Shown here one piece after another: positions 21,442 to 32,492 of a stretch of DNA of 64,000 nt (position 1 is its first letter; the number at the start of each line of letters is the position of its first letter). Source of the stretch: Physella acuta (lineage: Eukaryota; Mollusca; Gastropoda; Physidae); contig NW_026732672.1 in assembly GCF_028476545.1 (NCBI RefSeq), positions 1 through 64,000 of the forward strand, given 5' to 3'. The notes beneath the pieces were generated by a model. That model saw only the letters and a program-made list of their open reading frames with translations, had not been told where the DNA came from and did no database searches. The position numbers were made by a program, and so were the translations under genes.

Positions 21442-21755
21442 TCATCAAAACATCGAACATAAAAACATCATAACATCAATCACAGAAACATCATAACATT
21501 AATCATAGGAACATCATAACATCAATCACAGAAACATCATAACATCAATCACAGAAACATCATAACATCAATCATAGAAACATCATAACATCAATCATAG
21601 AAACATCATAACATTAATCATAGGAACATCATGACATCAATCGAAGAAAATCATAACATCAATCATCATGTCATCAATATTGAAAAACCATAAAATCAAT
21701 TACGTGAACATCGCAACATCAGTTATAGAAACACCATAATATAAATCATAGAAAC
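21442..21755. repeat. 23-bp minisatellite, about 13 copies
   Basis: Copies of ACATCATAACATCAATCACA plus GAA, with increasing divergence at the right end. Confidence 0.93.
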
Positions 21756-21975
21756 ACAACAAAACCACTTCCACACTATTGTTCAACGCTTTATTCATCA
21801 ACACTTTGAAAAATCCCATTCTCCGTCACCACGGCCATTTAAAAAAATAATCAACGTCGTTGTAGTCAGCGACACGACGCGGTTTGACCAAGTACCGCCG
21901 GTGTAAAGGTGAGGTCACTTCCGTTCTTTTATTTTTACAACGTCTGGGGTGTTGTTTCTAGAAGCGTCAACTGAA

Positions 21976-21983
21976 TGACGTCA
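21976..21983. promoter_or_regulatory. CRE palindrome TGACGTCA
   Basis: A perfect 8-bp TGACGTCA, the binding site of CREB/ATF factors. A related TTGACGTC follows at about 22003. It belongs to a loose group with the sites at 23453-23790. No start site nearby is known. Confidence 0.35.
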
Positions 21984-22090
21984 TCAGTGGTTTTCTCTTC
22001 CATTGACGTCTCTGATTTAGATGTTTTTAATACGATTACTATACGTGCCAATCATTAGGGAGCTCAACAGCAGAACGTATACTGGCCACA

Positions 22091-22572
22091 ACCATATCAT
22101 TGAACCTAGTCCACTCATGTCATTGAACCTAGTCCAAATATATCATTGAACCTAGTCCAACCATATCATTGAACCTTGTCCACTCATGTCATTGAACCTA
22201 GTCCAACCATATCATTGAACCTAGTCCAACCATATCATTGAACCTTGTCCACTCATGTCATTGAACCTAGTCCAACCATATCATTGAACCTAGTCCAACC
22301 CTATCATTGAGCCTAGTCCAACCTTATTATTAAACCTAGTCCAATCCTATTATGGACCTAATCCAACCATATAATTGAACCTAGTCCACTCATATCATTG
22401 AACCTAGTCCAACCATATCATTGAACCTAGTCCAACCTTATCATTAAACCTAATCCAACCCTATAATTAAACCTAGTCCATTCAAATCATTGAACCTAGT
22501 TTAACCATATCATTAAACTTAGTCCAACCCTATCATTAAACCTAGTCCAACGCTAATATTAAACTTAATCCC
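22091..22572. repeat. 23-bp minisatellite, about 20 copies
   Basis: Copies of ATCATTGAACCTAGTCCAAC plus CAT or a variant; some copies have ATTAAACCTA. Confidence 0.94.
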
Positions 22573-22944
22573 GAGTTCAGGGTGAATATGCCATGATTTC
22601 AAAATATCGATTTTAATTTTCATCTTATTCCGATTCGCGAAACACATCTGTACTTGAGTTCTGAGCTCAACTTCTGCTAGCGAATCGTGAGGCAGTAGAG
22701 TTGACGACCCCACCAACACGTCTTGCCTGGATAAGCAGTTCAGTCTTTGTAGTAACTATGTTCTGAACCAGCGACACATTGGCCTTACAAAAATACCCAA
22801 ATTCCAATATAGCTGCAAGATGGGAAGGAACGAAAGCGAGGAGACAAGTGACCCAGTGACCGACTGACCCGTCCAGGTGCTGGTCAGTTGGGTTGGTCAA
22901 GAATGGGCTGTTGGGCTCGTTTTTTTTTTAATGTTTTCAGCACA

Positions 22945-23095
22945 GGTCAGAAAAGCGATCGACTGACCATCCCTGCAGGTCACCGACTGAGCACACCCAA
23001 AGGTCATCAACTGACCCTACCCAAAGGTCATCGACTGTACATTCCTAAATTTCAGCGACTGGCACCCTTGAAGGTCATCGACTGACTCACTTTCA
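22945..23095. repeat. Degenerate ~22-bp AGGTCATCGACTGAC repeat
   Basis: Six or seven diverged units (GGTCACCGACTGAG, AAAGGTCATCAACTGACC). The AGGTCA word recurs, as it does in the array at 25.99-26.41 kb. Confidence 0.75.
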
Positions 23096-23389
23096 TTAGA
23101 CCTATCAACTAGCAAACATATTCTAAATCCCCTTGTCCACGACCAACATTTTACATATGGAACTACCAACAACTTTCGTAGATGGTTGATCAACACTAGC
23201 ACCCACACGATGGATCAACAGTTGTACTCACAAGAAGATGGATCAACATTTACCTTACCACTATCAACACATCGCAATTATCAACACACATAACTCCTGT
23301 CACAGGAAAAAAACACGGCCACATGATTTACCCTCCCCTACCCCTACCCCTCCCGTGTGCCGTATATCATCTCCTGACCCTGTCATTAC

Positions 23390-23450
23390 TTGGCTCAAGT
23401 AGGATTCGAACCTGAGCTGTCACTGTAAATCACGCTCTGGTGTGACACCA
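23390..23450 (-). mobile_element. Possible tRNA-like SINE head, weak
   Basis: On the minus strand GGTTCGAATCCTACTTG matches a Pol III B box, with CACACCAGAGCGTG upstream as a poor A-box region. No core or tail is seen. Low confidence. Confidence 0.3.
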
Positions 23451-23452
23451 CG

Positions 23453-23790
23453 TGACGTCAAGCTGTCCAGTGCTGTAAATCTCCGGTAGGGGGCGCCAAC
23501 TAAATCGATAAGTTGTCCGTTTGTGTTGGTTGACAACACCAACCTGATCTAGACATTTTGTCGATGACACTAAACTGATCTAGACGTGGTGTTAATGACA
23601 CCCACCTGATCTAGACATTTTGTCAATGTTTGTCCGTGTAACTTACACTTTCCCAGGGGACAGTCACATCCGTTAAATTTGACGTCGTACACTGACGTCG
23701 TAATGGCACACATTGACGTCGTAGTCGTGACCTCATAACCCAATATCGCAACGCTAGAAACTGACGTCATAACGCCTTATCGTGACGTCA
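23453..23790. promoter_or_regulatory. Cluster of TGACGTC (CRE-like) sites
   Basis: Perfect TGACGTCA palindromes at 23453, 23762 and 23783, with TGACGTCG or TTGACGTC at 23680, 23693 and 23714. Spacing is irregular, so it is not a plain tandem repeat. CREB/ATF binding is an inference from the motif only. No neighbouring gene is identified. Confidence 0.35.
23525..23640. repeat. ~31-bp repeat, about four copies
   Basis: Copies of CACCTGATCTAGACATTTTG followed by TCAATGACAC, with variants. Confidence 0.85.
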
Positions 23791-24173
23791 ACCATGGGGT
23801 TGTAGAGTGTTCAACCATGTTGACTTAAGTGTTTGAAGGTTGTCCCTGTTTTACAACTCGTTTAAAAACGTTTTTTCTGTAAGTGTGTGTATATGTATGT
23901 GTGTGTGTGTGTGTTTGTGAGTGTGTGTGTGTGTGTCTACAGGGACAGCTATTTTTGACGTTTTGACAGAAACAATAACTCAAAAATCACCCGAACAAAG
24001 CTGATAAGAGGCTGTATATTGTGATGGTGCTGTCCAGGAAAGGATCTCGTGGGATGATGTTGGCGTTGGTTTTGACACGGTTCTAGCACATTTTCTGTCT
24101 CGTTAACAACACGTTAAACAGATGAGCTCCCCGAGGGTGGGGATGGGGGTGGGTGGGACATGGTCCTGTATCG

Positions 24174-25026
24174 TGGGAGCAGGGTATGGTGGGGAGCCGG
24201 GCTGTGTGTGTGTGGGGGAGAGCCGGGCTGTGTGTGTGTGGGGGAGAGCCGGGCTGTGTGTGTGGGGGGGGGGGAGAGCCGGGCTGTGTGTGTGGGGGGG
24301 GGGGAGAGCCGGGCTGTCTGTGGAGCCGGGTTGTGTGGGGAGCCGGGCTGTGTGGGGGGGGGGGGGAGGTAGCCGGGCTGTGTGGGAAGTCGGGCTGTGT
24401 GGGGAGTCGGGCTGTGTGGGGGAGCCAGACTGTGTGTGGGGAGCCGGGCTGTGTGGGGAGCCGGGCTGTGTGTGGGGAGCCGGGCTGTGTGGGGAGCCGG
24501 AATGTGTGGGGAGCCGGGCTGTGTGGGGAGCAGGGTATTGTGGGGAGCCGGGTTGTGGGGGAGCCTGGCTGTGTGGGGAGCCGGGCTGTGTGGGGAGCCG
24601 GGCTGTGTGGGGGAGCCGGGCTGTGTGGGGAGCCGGGCTGTGTGGGGAGCCGGGCTGTGTGGGGAGCCGGGCTGTGTGGGGAGCAGGGTATTGTGGGGAG
24701 CCGGGTTGTGGGGGAGCCTGGCTGTGTGGGGAGCCGGGCTGTGTGGGGAGCCGGGCTGTGTGGGGGAGCCGGGCTGTGTGGGGAGCCGGGCTGTGTGGGG
24801 AGCAGGGCATTGTGGGGAGCCGGGTTGTGGGGGAGCCTGGCTGTGTGGGGAGCCGGGCTGTGTGGGGAGCCGGGCTGTGGGGGAGCCGGGCTGTGTGGGG
24901 AGCCGGGTTGTGGGGGAGCCGGGTTGTGGGGGAGCCGGGTTGTGGGGGAGCCGGGCTGTGTGGGGAGCTGGGAAGTGTGGAGGAGCAGGGCTGTGTGGGG
25001 GAGCCGGGCTGTGTGGGGGAGCCGTG
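24174..25026. repeat. 17-bp G-rich minisatellite, ~48 copies, stop-free in six frames
   Basis: Units of GAGCCGGGCTGTGTGGG with one or more extra G. The consensus has no stop triplet on either strand, so plus and minus frames of about 320 aa appear; they hold only repeat. A longer block (GAGCAGGGTATTGTGGGG, GGGTTGTGGGGGAGCCTGG) is repeated about every 135-150 bp at 24.53, 24.68 and 24.81 kb, showing higher-order duplication. Regular GGGG runs make the plus strand a G-quadruplex candidate. Confidence 0.96.
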
Positions 25027-25984
25027 GTCCCTCCGGCTCCAGCAAGTCGCGTGCAGAGACCCAGTGGTCACGTCATACGGACATTAAATGTCGCCATTTG
25101 CATATCTGATCACCGAGAGAGGGTCGGGCAATTAAGGACATTAATGTTACACAATACAGATGTTTGCTGTCGTGTGGTCGGTGATGTGGTGTGTTGATGG
25201 TCAGTGGTAGCTTTATGCAGGGTGGTAGTGGTCAGTCATGATGTGTGCTAGTGGTCAGTTTGACGGCTTGATAAAGCCTTAAATAGAGGGTTAGGTATGA
25301 AGTTATGATATAGTGGTCATTTTGTCGGCTTGATAAAGCCTTACATAGAGGGTTAGGTTTTAAGTTATGGTTTAGTGGAAAGTTTTTTGTAATTTGTAAG
25401 TTTACATGATGTGTTTATGCCTGTCTACTATGATTAGCTTTTATTTTCTTTAATTTTGGTTGTCTAATCTAAACCCTAACGCGACATTATCCGTCGATTC
25501 TAAAATCTCTTGCTTGACACGGATTAAATTAAGAAGTGTATAATTTAATGCCTGCATTTAAAACGATCTTCCGATCATTAACGAATGATAACTTTAATTA
25601 AATATTCAGCAGCAATCCTGATTAATGTCCAGTAGTGTAGGGTAGTTCAAGAAAAGTTGTCACTTTATTGAAATATCTAGTTCTCAGCTAGAGGTGGAAT
25701 AAGAAGAGTTGTTTTACCTGAAAGGGCGGTTAATGAAGGGAGTGTTCACAACACTGTGGTTTTTTGTTTATTTTGGTGGCTGATGTACCGCTTTATGTGA
25801 ACTCATTCAAACATTTCTGACAGCTGCCAGATTGTTAGGGAGGCAGGGTGGGGTGGAGAGGGGGTGGTGTTTGGAGGAAAGGGAGAGGGGTGACTTCAAA
25901 CTTGAAATGGTGGTACATTGTTACGGCCTTTCTAGGCGCTATCCACGCACAAAGATGAGTGATATTGAGTTTCGTTAATTCACT
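25027..25984. other. Spacer with one 62-bp duplication
   Basis: No gene is seen. GACGGCTTGATAAAGCCTTA and GAGGGTTAGGT are present twice (about 25261 and 25325), a two-copy direct repeat. The rest is AT-rich. Confidence 0.55.
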
Positions 25985-26410
25985 GTTTTAGTTACAAGTT
26001 CCGTGTAATAGTTACTAGGTTTCTGGGCTGGTTGCAAAGTCATTTTTTATACCCACAAGGTCACTCTATCAGTTACAAGTACAAATTTTTAGCTTCAATG
26101 TCAATGTATAAATTATAAATCATAAGGTCACGTTACAAGGTCAGTGTAATAGTTACAAGGTCAGTGTAATAGTTACAAAGTCATTTTTTTAGCCATGAGG
26201 TTACTGAATTAGTTTTAAGTTCTTTTTTTTAGCTAAAAGTTCAATGTATAAATTTCAAGGTCACTTTTTTTAAAAGCTACAAGGTCACTGAATTAGGTAC
26301 AAGGTCACCATTTCAGCCACAAGGTCACTGCATAAATTATAAGGTCACGTTTTTAGCTACAAGGTCACTGCATTAGGTACAAGGTCACCGTTTTGGCCAC
26401 AAGGTCCCTA
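25985..26410. repeat. Degenerate tandem repeat rich in AAGGTCA half-sites
   Basis: Units of 17-20 bp with ACAAGGTCACTG, TTAGTTACAAGGTCAGTG and variants. About a dozen AAGGTCA words lie on the plus strand. AAGGTCA is the extended half-site bound by monomeric nuclear receptors such as the ERR and SF-1 groups; function here is not shown. Confidence 0.85.
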
Positions 26411-26482
26411 CTGAAACACCACAAAATCAAATGAAGACCAGAGACTGTTTTTGTTTGAGCCAAACTTTGACCTTTTTGTCCG

Positions 26483-26608
26483 TCAACTCTGGACAATCGT
26501 TGACCACTGGCCAGAGCCAGGTCCCCAGCCTCTAAATAAATGTTCAACTCTGGACAATCGTTGACCACTGGCCAGCGCCTCGCCAGGTCCCCAGCCTCTA
26601 AATAAATG
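26483..26608. repeat. Two-copy direct repeat of ~62 bp
   Basis: CAACTCTGGACAATCGTTGA, CCACTGGCCAG and CCCCAGCCTCTAAATAAATG are each present twice in order. The second copy has a 6-bp insertion (GCCTCG-like). Confidence 0.9.
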
Positions 26609-27009
26609 TGTACATGCGTGTTTGGGCATACCTGACCTTTGTAAACGCTGTTGGCCTTTGCTAGAGTCTCGACCCCAGGGTCAACAAAACATTGACCTTA
26701 GCACTTGTTGATTTGTAAAGTACATTTAGACCTAACGTTTCCCTCTTGTTCCAATTAATACTTGGCCAAATAACCTACTGGCCATCTTTCGGTTATATAC
26801 GGTGGCCAGTACAACCCGAGGCCAACTGTCTCCACCTGACCTCTACATCTGTGGGCCACATGTTGCTGTCGTCATCTGGTTACCATAGCAACAGCCCACC
26901 TGGATTTCACATGGACGCTTTGCTAGAGCTATTCAGACGACTGAAAAAAAACCATCGTTGGTTTAGTTTTTCAAAGATTTCCTCTCATGTAAAACAATGT
27001 ACGGCAGTC
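26609..27009. other. Spacer
   Basis: A plus frame from 26746 is open but has no supporting splice sites or family resemblance. Nothing is annotated. Confidence 0.45.
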
Positions 27010-27195
27010 CCTATTATTAACCCGACTTCCTATAGTTTAGATAATTTTGAACAGATCCCTATTAACCAGACCCTTTTTACACTGACCCCTATTACACCGA
27101 CCCCTATTCCACTGACCCATATCAACCTGACTTTCATTAATTTAGACCCTTTTGACCAGATCCAATTACCCCGACCCCTATTAACCGGAGTCCTT
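27010..27195. repeat. Degenerate ~17-bp CCCCTATTAACC repeat
   Basis: About nine irregular units such as GACCCCTATTACACC and GATCCCTATTAACCA. Confidence 0.75.
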
Positions 27196-27989
27196 TTGAC
27201 GGTGAAACAACGGGAAGACGTTTAAGAAAAACAAACTCCTTGACGCAGAGGTCAAGCGCCTTTGTTTTGGTCACCCTGGTCTCAGATGGAAGCCTTATTG
27301 TTCCTCTTGGCACCAGTCTCGGTCTCAGAGGCGAGCTCTGGAACATCAAGGGCAGTAATCGAATAATTGAATGATGTTAAGTGTACGTTGTCTGGTATGA
27401 AGGGCGTAAGAAAACCCAGTTATCCTGATGAAAAAAATGGTGGTCGGGAAAAAAAGTTGTATGGAAAAATCGCAAAAAAAGGGGAATAAATGGTGGGGAA
27501 AATAGTGAATAGCTGTGGGAAAATAACGTGTGGTTTGCCGAGTTTCGCGAACGATGGTAACAAAGATGTCATGTGGCGTGGTGGTGTGGTTTCAGGGAGG
27601 GTCACATAACACGATAACACGACCACATCATGATAGTTACCAGTGCTGGATAGTATAACAACAGTAGATGACTATTGCATTCAATATAAAACTGCTGAAA
27701 AAAGGAAACCAAGCACGTTTACAAAAATTCAAATAAAATAATTTGTTTTTGAAACCTCTGACATTTTAATTATTATTTTCCGAGTTAGAACAAACAAACA
27801 AACAAACAAACACACAAACAACAAAAAACACGGCCTTTTGGTGTTGTCAGATCAATGTCTAGTAACACTGTTTTGATGAGTAGATCTCATTACATGTAGT
27901 CAACAGGGCCTGGTGCTAGATTAACTACACTATAGGTCGTCTATACTAGATCATAGCCTGGATACGTGGAGGGAGAAGGCGTGGGGGGT
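27196..27989. other. Spacer
   Basis: AT-rich, with a (CAAA)n patch near 27790. No gene is seen. Confidence 0.5.
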
Positions 27990-28200
27990 GGGGGTGTCCG
28001 GCTTATGAAAGGTAAAGGGGGTGCAGAGAACAGAATATGAACGGTAAAGGGGGTGGGGGTGTCCGGCTTATGAAAGGTAAAGGGGGTGCAGAGAACAGAA
28101 TATGAACGGTAAAGGGGGGGGGGGGGTCCGGCTTATGAAAGGTAATGGGGAACACAGGACAGAATATAAAGGGAGGGAGGGGTGGGTCCAGCTTGTGAAC
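27990..28200. repeat. ~60-bp repeat, three copies
   Basis: Copies hold GGGTGTCCGGCTTATGAAAG, GTAAAGGGGGTGCAGAGAAC and AGAATATGAACGG; the third is diverged. Confidence 0.88.
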
Positions 28201-28294
28201 GGGTAGTAGAAAAGTTGTAATAATGTTTTTTCGAGTAAATAAATATTTAAGCTCCGATAAAATGATTTGAAGTCCTGGTTTTTATAACTAGGGT

Positions 28295-28485
28295 AGTGGA
28301 TGAAGGGGGGGGGGGGGTTCGGTACAGGGTAGTGGATGTACGGGGTTCGGTACAGGGTAGTGGATGGTAGGGTGGTTCGGTACAGGGTAGTGGATGTAGG
28401 AGGGGGGTGGTTCGGTACAGGGTAGTGGATGTAGGAGGGGGGGGGGGTTCGGTACAGGGTAGTGGATGTAGGGGACGGGGTTGGG
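28295..28485. repeat. ~30-bp GGTTCGGTACAGGG repeat, six copies
   Basis: Copies of GGTTCGGTACAGGGTAGTGG with a GATGTAGGAGGGG tail of variable G length. Confidence 0.9.
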
Positions 28486-28911
28486 CACAAAATATTGGAT
28501 TTACGTATTCGGCGCATATCTGTCGGTTAAGAAAGAGTACATCCTATAAGGGTTTACATAATGAAGATTTCAAGCTTGAGTTTTTAAAATGCTTATGTGT
28601 TATACATTTGTTGTGAATGTCTGTCAACAGTTTTATCACCGTCAGCGCTAAAGCCAGATGTTCCGGTTTCCGTATTAGCCAATCAAAATGCCGTAGTACT
28701 ATGAAAAATGATCTACCAATTTACCGTTTATTTTTTAAAGTATCGGATGAAATTGGAAAACAGTAATCAACGGTGTAACTTGATCTGACATAACAACTGT
28801 TACAAGACACCCCCTTCCCACCCCCCACACACAAACTTGCGGTCAGCCAGTAACGTGTCAGTCATCGATTGGCACTGACGATAATCACACTGTGGGGGGG
28901 GGGGGGGGGGG

Positions 28912-29098
28912 GGAACGCCACCATCCACACATTTTTCTAAAGGGTTAACGCCACCATCCACACATTTTTCTAAAGGGTTAACGCCATCATCCACACATTT
29001 TTCTAAAGGGTTAACGCCATCATCCACACATTTTTCTAAAGGGTTAACGCCACCATCCACACATTTTTCTAAAGGGTTAACGCCATCATCCACATATT
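28912..29098. repeat. 33-bp minisatellite, six copies
   Basis: Six near-identical copies of GGTTAACGCCACCATCCACA followed by CATTTTTCTAAAG, directly after a G tract of about 20 bases (28894-28912). The unit is 11 codons long, so minus frames are periodic (NPLEKCVDGGV). Confidence 0.95.
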
Positions 29099-29640
29099 CT
29101 TGGTGTTAAGTTTTGTGGTGACAAAGAACATCCTTGTTCTACCTGTCGACAAAGCAAATATGACACTTTCGTTGCTACCTTCTAATGAAGACAAAAAGCC
29201 ACAAATCAGTTTGAATACAACGAATTCGAATTTATATACAACTCAACAACTTCGTTTGGATAGTTATAGTTTTAATGAACAAATCCCGACTACCATTAAT
29301 GAAACACAAAGAAGTAAAATATCCACACAAAAAAGAGCACTCTTAAAATAATATTTCGATTTGTCGGTCTTGACCAATCCATCGTCGGTATCCTTAGAGA
29401 AAATCAGAAAACTCATTAGCGTTAATACTTCAATCTATTTATAGAAAACACAATGGCGTCTCCCCCGAGCAATAATTACCTCCCGTCTTCTTGTAGATAC
29501 ATCAACCCACAACCCGACCCCCCCCCCTTTACAGCCTCCCATCTCTAATTCCCTGTCCATAATTCCAAGCGAGTGACAAGCCCATGTTTTAGTGTCATGT
29601 GGCACAAGGGACGGCTTCGCCTAGCCGGTAGTTCGGCCCT
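29099..29640. other. Spacer
   Basis: Two short open frames occur (29100-29351, and an ATG in good context at 29453 giving 31 codons). Neither has family resemblance or splice support. Confidence 0.45.
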
Positions 29641-29646
29641 CTGTGG

Positions 29647-30742
29647 AACCGGTACTGCCTGCCTGTTTCCGGTACTGCCTGCCAGTTTCCGGTACTGCTT
29701 GCCTGTTTCCGGTACTGTCTGCCTGTTTCCGGTACTGCCTGCCTATTTCCGGTACTGCCTACCTATTTCCGGTACTGCCTGCCTGTTTCCGGTACTGTCT
29801 GCCTGTTTCCGGTCCTGCCTGCCTATTTCCGGTACTGCCTGCCTATTTCCGGTACTGCCTGCCTATTTCCGGTACTGTCTGCCTGTTTCCGGTACTGCCT
29901 GCCTGTTTCCGGTACTGCCAACTACCCTCCGGTACTGACAATTTACTTCCTTACATGCATCCTACTCCAGGTTCTGACAACATCCCATTCGACAACCTAC
30001 TTCCGGTACTGCCATCCTACTTCCGGTAATTGCCAACCCACATCCGATACTTGCAACCTACTTCCGGTACCCCCTACCTCCTTCCGGTGCCAACAACCTA
30101 CTTTCGCCATTGTCAACCTCCATCCTATGCTGACAACCTCCATCCTATGCTGGTACTGACAGTGACAACCTACTTCTGGTACTGACAACCTACTTCAGGT
30201 ACTGACAACCTACTCCTGGTACTGACAACCTACTCCTGGTACTGACAACCTACTCCTGGTACTGACAACCTACTTCATGTACTGACAACCTACTTCAGGT
30301 ACTGACAACCTACTTCTGGTACTGACAACCTACTTCAGGTACTGACAACCTACTCCTGGTACTGACAACCTACTCCTGGTACTGACAACCTACTTCATGT
30401 ACTGACAACCTACTTCAGGTACTGACAACCTACTTCTGGTACTGACAACCTACTTCAGGTACTGACAACCTACTCCTGGTACTGACAACCTACTCCTGGT
30501 ACTGACAACCTACTTCATGTACTGACAACCTACTTCATGTACTGACAACCTACTTCAGGTACTGACAACCTACTCCTGGTACTGACAACCTACTCCTGGT
30601 ACTGACAACCTACTTCATGTACTGACAACCTACTTCATGTACTGACAACCTACTTTTGGTACTGACAACCTACTTCTAGTACTGACAACCTACTTCATGT
30701 ACTGACAACCTACCCCAGTACTGACAACCTACCCCCACTACT
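29647..30742. repeat. 20-bp minisatellite with two successive unit types
   Basis: The left part (29647-29930) is about 14 copies of GGTACTGCCTGCCTGTTTCC. After a short mixed zone with CCGGTACTGACAA words it changes to about 38 copies of GGTACTGACAACCTACTTCT. The two types share GGTACTG and the 20-bp period, so they are one array that has diverged. The second type reappears at 33750-33868, outside this array. Confidence 0.95.
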
Positions 30743-30892
30743 GACCACATCTACCGTCAATGACAACTCATCAGATATCTCAGTAAGGCACTGACAACAT
30801 GCAACCTTTGCTGACAACCTGCAAACTAGAGGTTTATCTACAACCTGCAACCTAGAGGTTTATCTACATTTTCTCACTGCTCCTCCAAGGAA

Positions 30893-31150
30893 AAGTCCAT
30901 CGGCTTGTGAGGACTGATACAGCTTTACAATAGTGATACTTTATTCTTACATATAGCCTACTTTCATTCAAGATGGTTTACTTATACATAGATCGAATAC
31001 AAAACTTTACTTTTTTTATTTTCAAACCTGAAATGGTGATTCTACTATCCGGAAATAAAAGGATTTTTTTTGTTCTTTCTATCTTTTTCAATATGGTGGT
31101 GGATTGATTGGGTACGGGTGTATAAGTTGAGCTGAAATAAATTTGGGATT
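30893..31150 (-). repeat. Interspersed repeat R1, copy 1 (partial)
   Basis: Contains CATCGGCTTGTGAGGACTGA, then TTTCATTCAAGATGGTTTAC and a TACGGGTGTATAA block. The same order is found at 34562-34860, and the first part at 31454-31640 and 58320-58440. This copy lacks the poly-A-end part seen in the others. Confidence 0.85.
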
Positions 31151-31184
31151 TTAAAAAGAGACAAATTTATTTATTTTTTGTTAT

Positions 31185-31417
31185 TAACAGACATTTATTT
31201 AGCAGCAACAGCCTTTTTGTTGTGTTTTCTAGAAAACTTCAGATTTTTCAAAAACCTGGGATCAACCCCCCTTCATGGAGGGTTATCTGTAGGACTTGGG
31301 CCTGTGAATGCCATTGCGGTGGTGTTTCTTATTCTGGTTGTGATTAGTGTGATTCTTGGACTTTGCCATTGTTACTGCTTAATTAGTATCCTAGAATTCA
31401 GGCAAAAAGAGTCAAAT

Positions 31418-31418
<1 letters not shown>
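31185..31418. other. Unrecognised AT-rich insert-like segment
   Basis: Lies between R1 copies 1 and 2 and is absent from the paralogous stretch at 34.86 kb. A plus frame codes for a hydrophobic run (AIAVVFLILVVISVILGL) but lacks other support, so it is not called a gene. Confidence 0.35.

Positions 31419-31453
<35 letters not shown>
31419..31453. repeat. Poly-T tract (about 34 T)
   Basis: A long T run next to the left end of R1 copy 2. On the minus strand it is a poly-A tail, which argues that R1 is a retroposed sequence in minus orientation. Confidence 0.95.
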
Positions 31454-31455
<2 letters not shown>

Positions 31456-31640
31456 CTCAGACACGTAATTTATAGCGTCAGTTGTGTGTTCGCTTTAGTA
31501 TTACAGTTTTCATCATCGGCTTGTGAGGACTGATACAGATTTACAATAGTAATATTTCTTTCTTACTTGTAGCCTGCTTTCATTCATTTAAGATGGTTTA
31601 CTTATACATAGATCTAATACAAAACGTCTAAATATAAAGA
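31454..31640 (-). mobile_element. Interspersed repeat R1, copy 2, poly-A ended
   Basis: Starts GCCTCAGACACGTAATTTAT, continues CAGTTTTCATCATCGGCTTG and ends near ATACAAAACGT. Copies at 34494 and 58320 have the same left end beside a T run. The poly-A on the minus strand suggests a SINE- or LINE-type 3' end, or a retrocopy. No reverse transcriptase is seen. Confidence 0.65.
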
Positions 31641-32102
31641 AAAAATTAAAGTTAAAAATTATATTATTAATTTTTAATTTTTTTTTTTTAAAAAGAGTCA
31701 AATAATATTATTTTTTCAAACTCGAAAACGAATAAAGGCAATAGCTATAGTTAATCTGCTTTCTAAATTGTACGCGTTAAATATTTAAATATCTAACAGT
31801 TTTGTATTTTAACTTGAGTCAAACGCTAAATTAAATTTAATAACTTATAAAGATTGGACAACATATTATACTCACATTTTGTACATTAATAAACAATGAC
31901 GCTGAGTTTTATATTCTCATTATTTCAATTTAAAAAAATACATTTCATACCACTTTTGGAACCAAAATAATAAGTTGCTCCCCTTTGGTTTGATTTTCTA
32001 TTGAGGAAATGAATAACGCGGTATTAGAATCAACATAGAGTAAAAAAAAAATTCGTCTGACAAAACTTTGCTCGTATCTCAAAATATTTTTCCCCGTTTA
32101 GA

Positions 32103-32285
32103 TCAGAGTTTCTTCGAGGAGGGGGGGGGGGAGGCTGTGAAGAAAGTCTACTGCCCCCCCTCCCCACCCCTGCGAACGAAATGGAATTTATATAGAAAAT
32201 ATATACTTTCAACAGTGCCCCCCCCCCCCCCCCCGGAAATTTTAGTCCCCCCCTTTCGAAAATTTTAAATGTCCCCCCCCCCCCA
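32103..32285 (-). mobile_element. Inverted relative of the element at 34195-34377
   Basis: CAGAGTTTCTTCGAGG at 32105 matches the inverted right end of the 34195 element. GAAATGGAATTTATATAGAA is the reverse complement of a block there. Poly-C tracts are at 32219-32234 and 32273-32285. The other end is not identifiable. Confidence 0.5.
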
Positions 32286-32492
32286 CCCCCTCGGTTTTAA
32301 TTTAAAGTCTTTGTTAAATGTCTTTAATAAGAGAAATGTAAATATTAATGACACAAATGGTATAAAAACATAGTTAAAGAATATAAAGAATGCTGTCTTT
32401 TATAACTTAAATATTGTTTGGAAATCAGTCAACTTGAGTTTACGTAACATTCTGCTGGAAGTGTAAGGTGGAGGAATTTTAATTTGCTCTCT

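Noticed and set aside
22667-22900. Minus-strand 77-codon frame next to the 23-bp array
   Set aside because: Parts look protein-like, but there are no splice sites around it and no family I can name; it may be repeat-derived.
24083-25197. Frames of about 320 codons on both strands (proline- or glycine/cysteine-rich)
   Set aside because: Translations of the 17-bp G-rich array in every frame; no independent coding signal.
29453-29548. ATG in good context opening 31 codons
   Set aside because: Too short, ends in a poly-C-derived proline run, with no splice sites or family resemblance.
31178-31468. Hydrophobic 96-codon frame that could be a membrane protein
   Set aside because: It runs into a poly-T tract, has no donor site, and lies in AT-rich DNA where such frames arise by chance.
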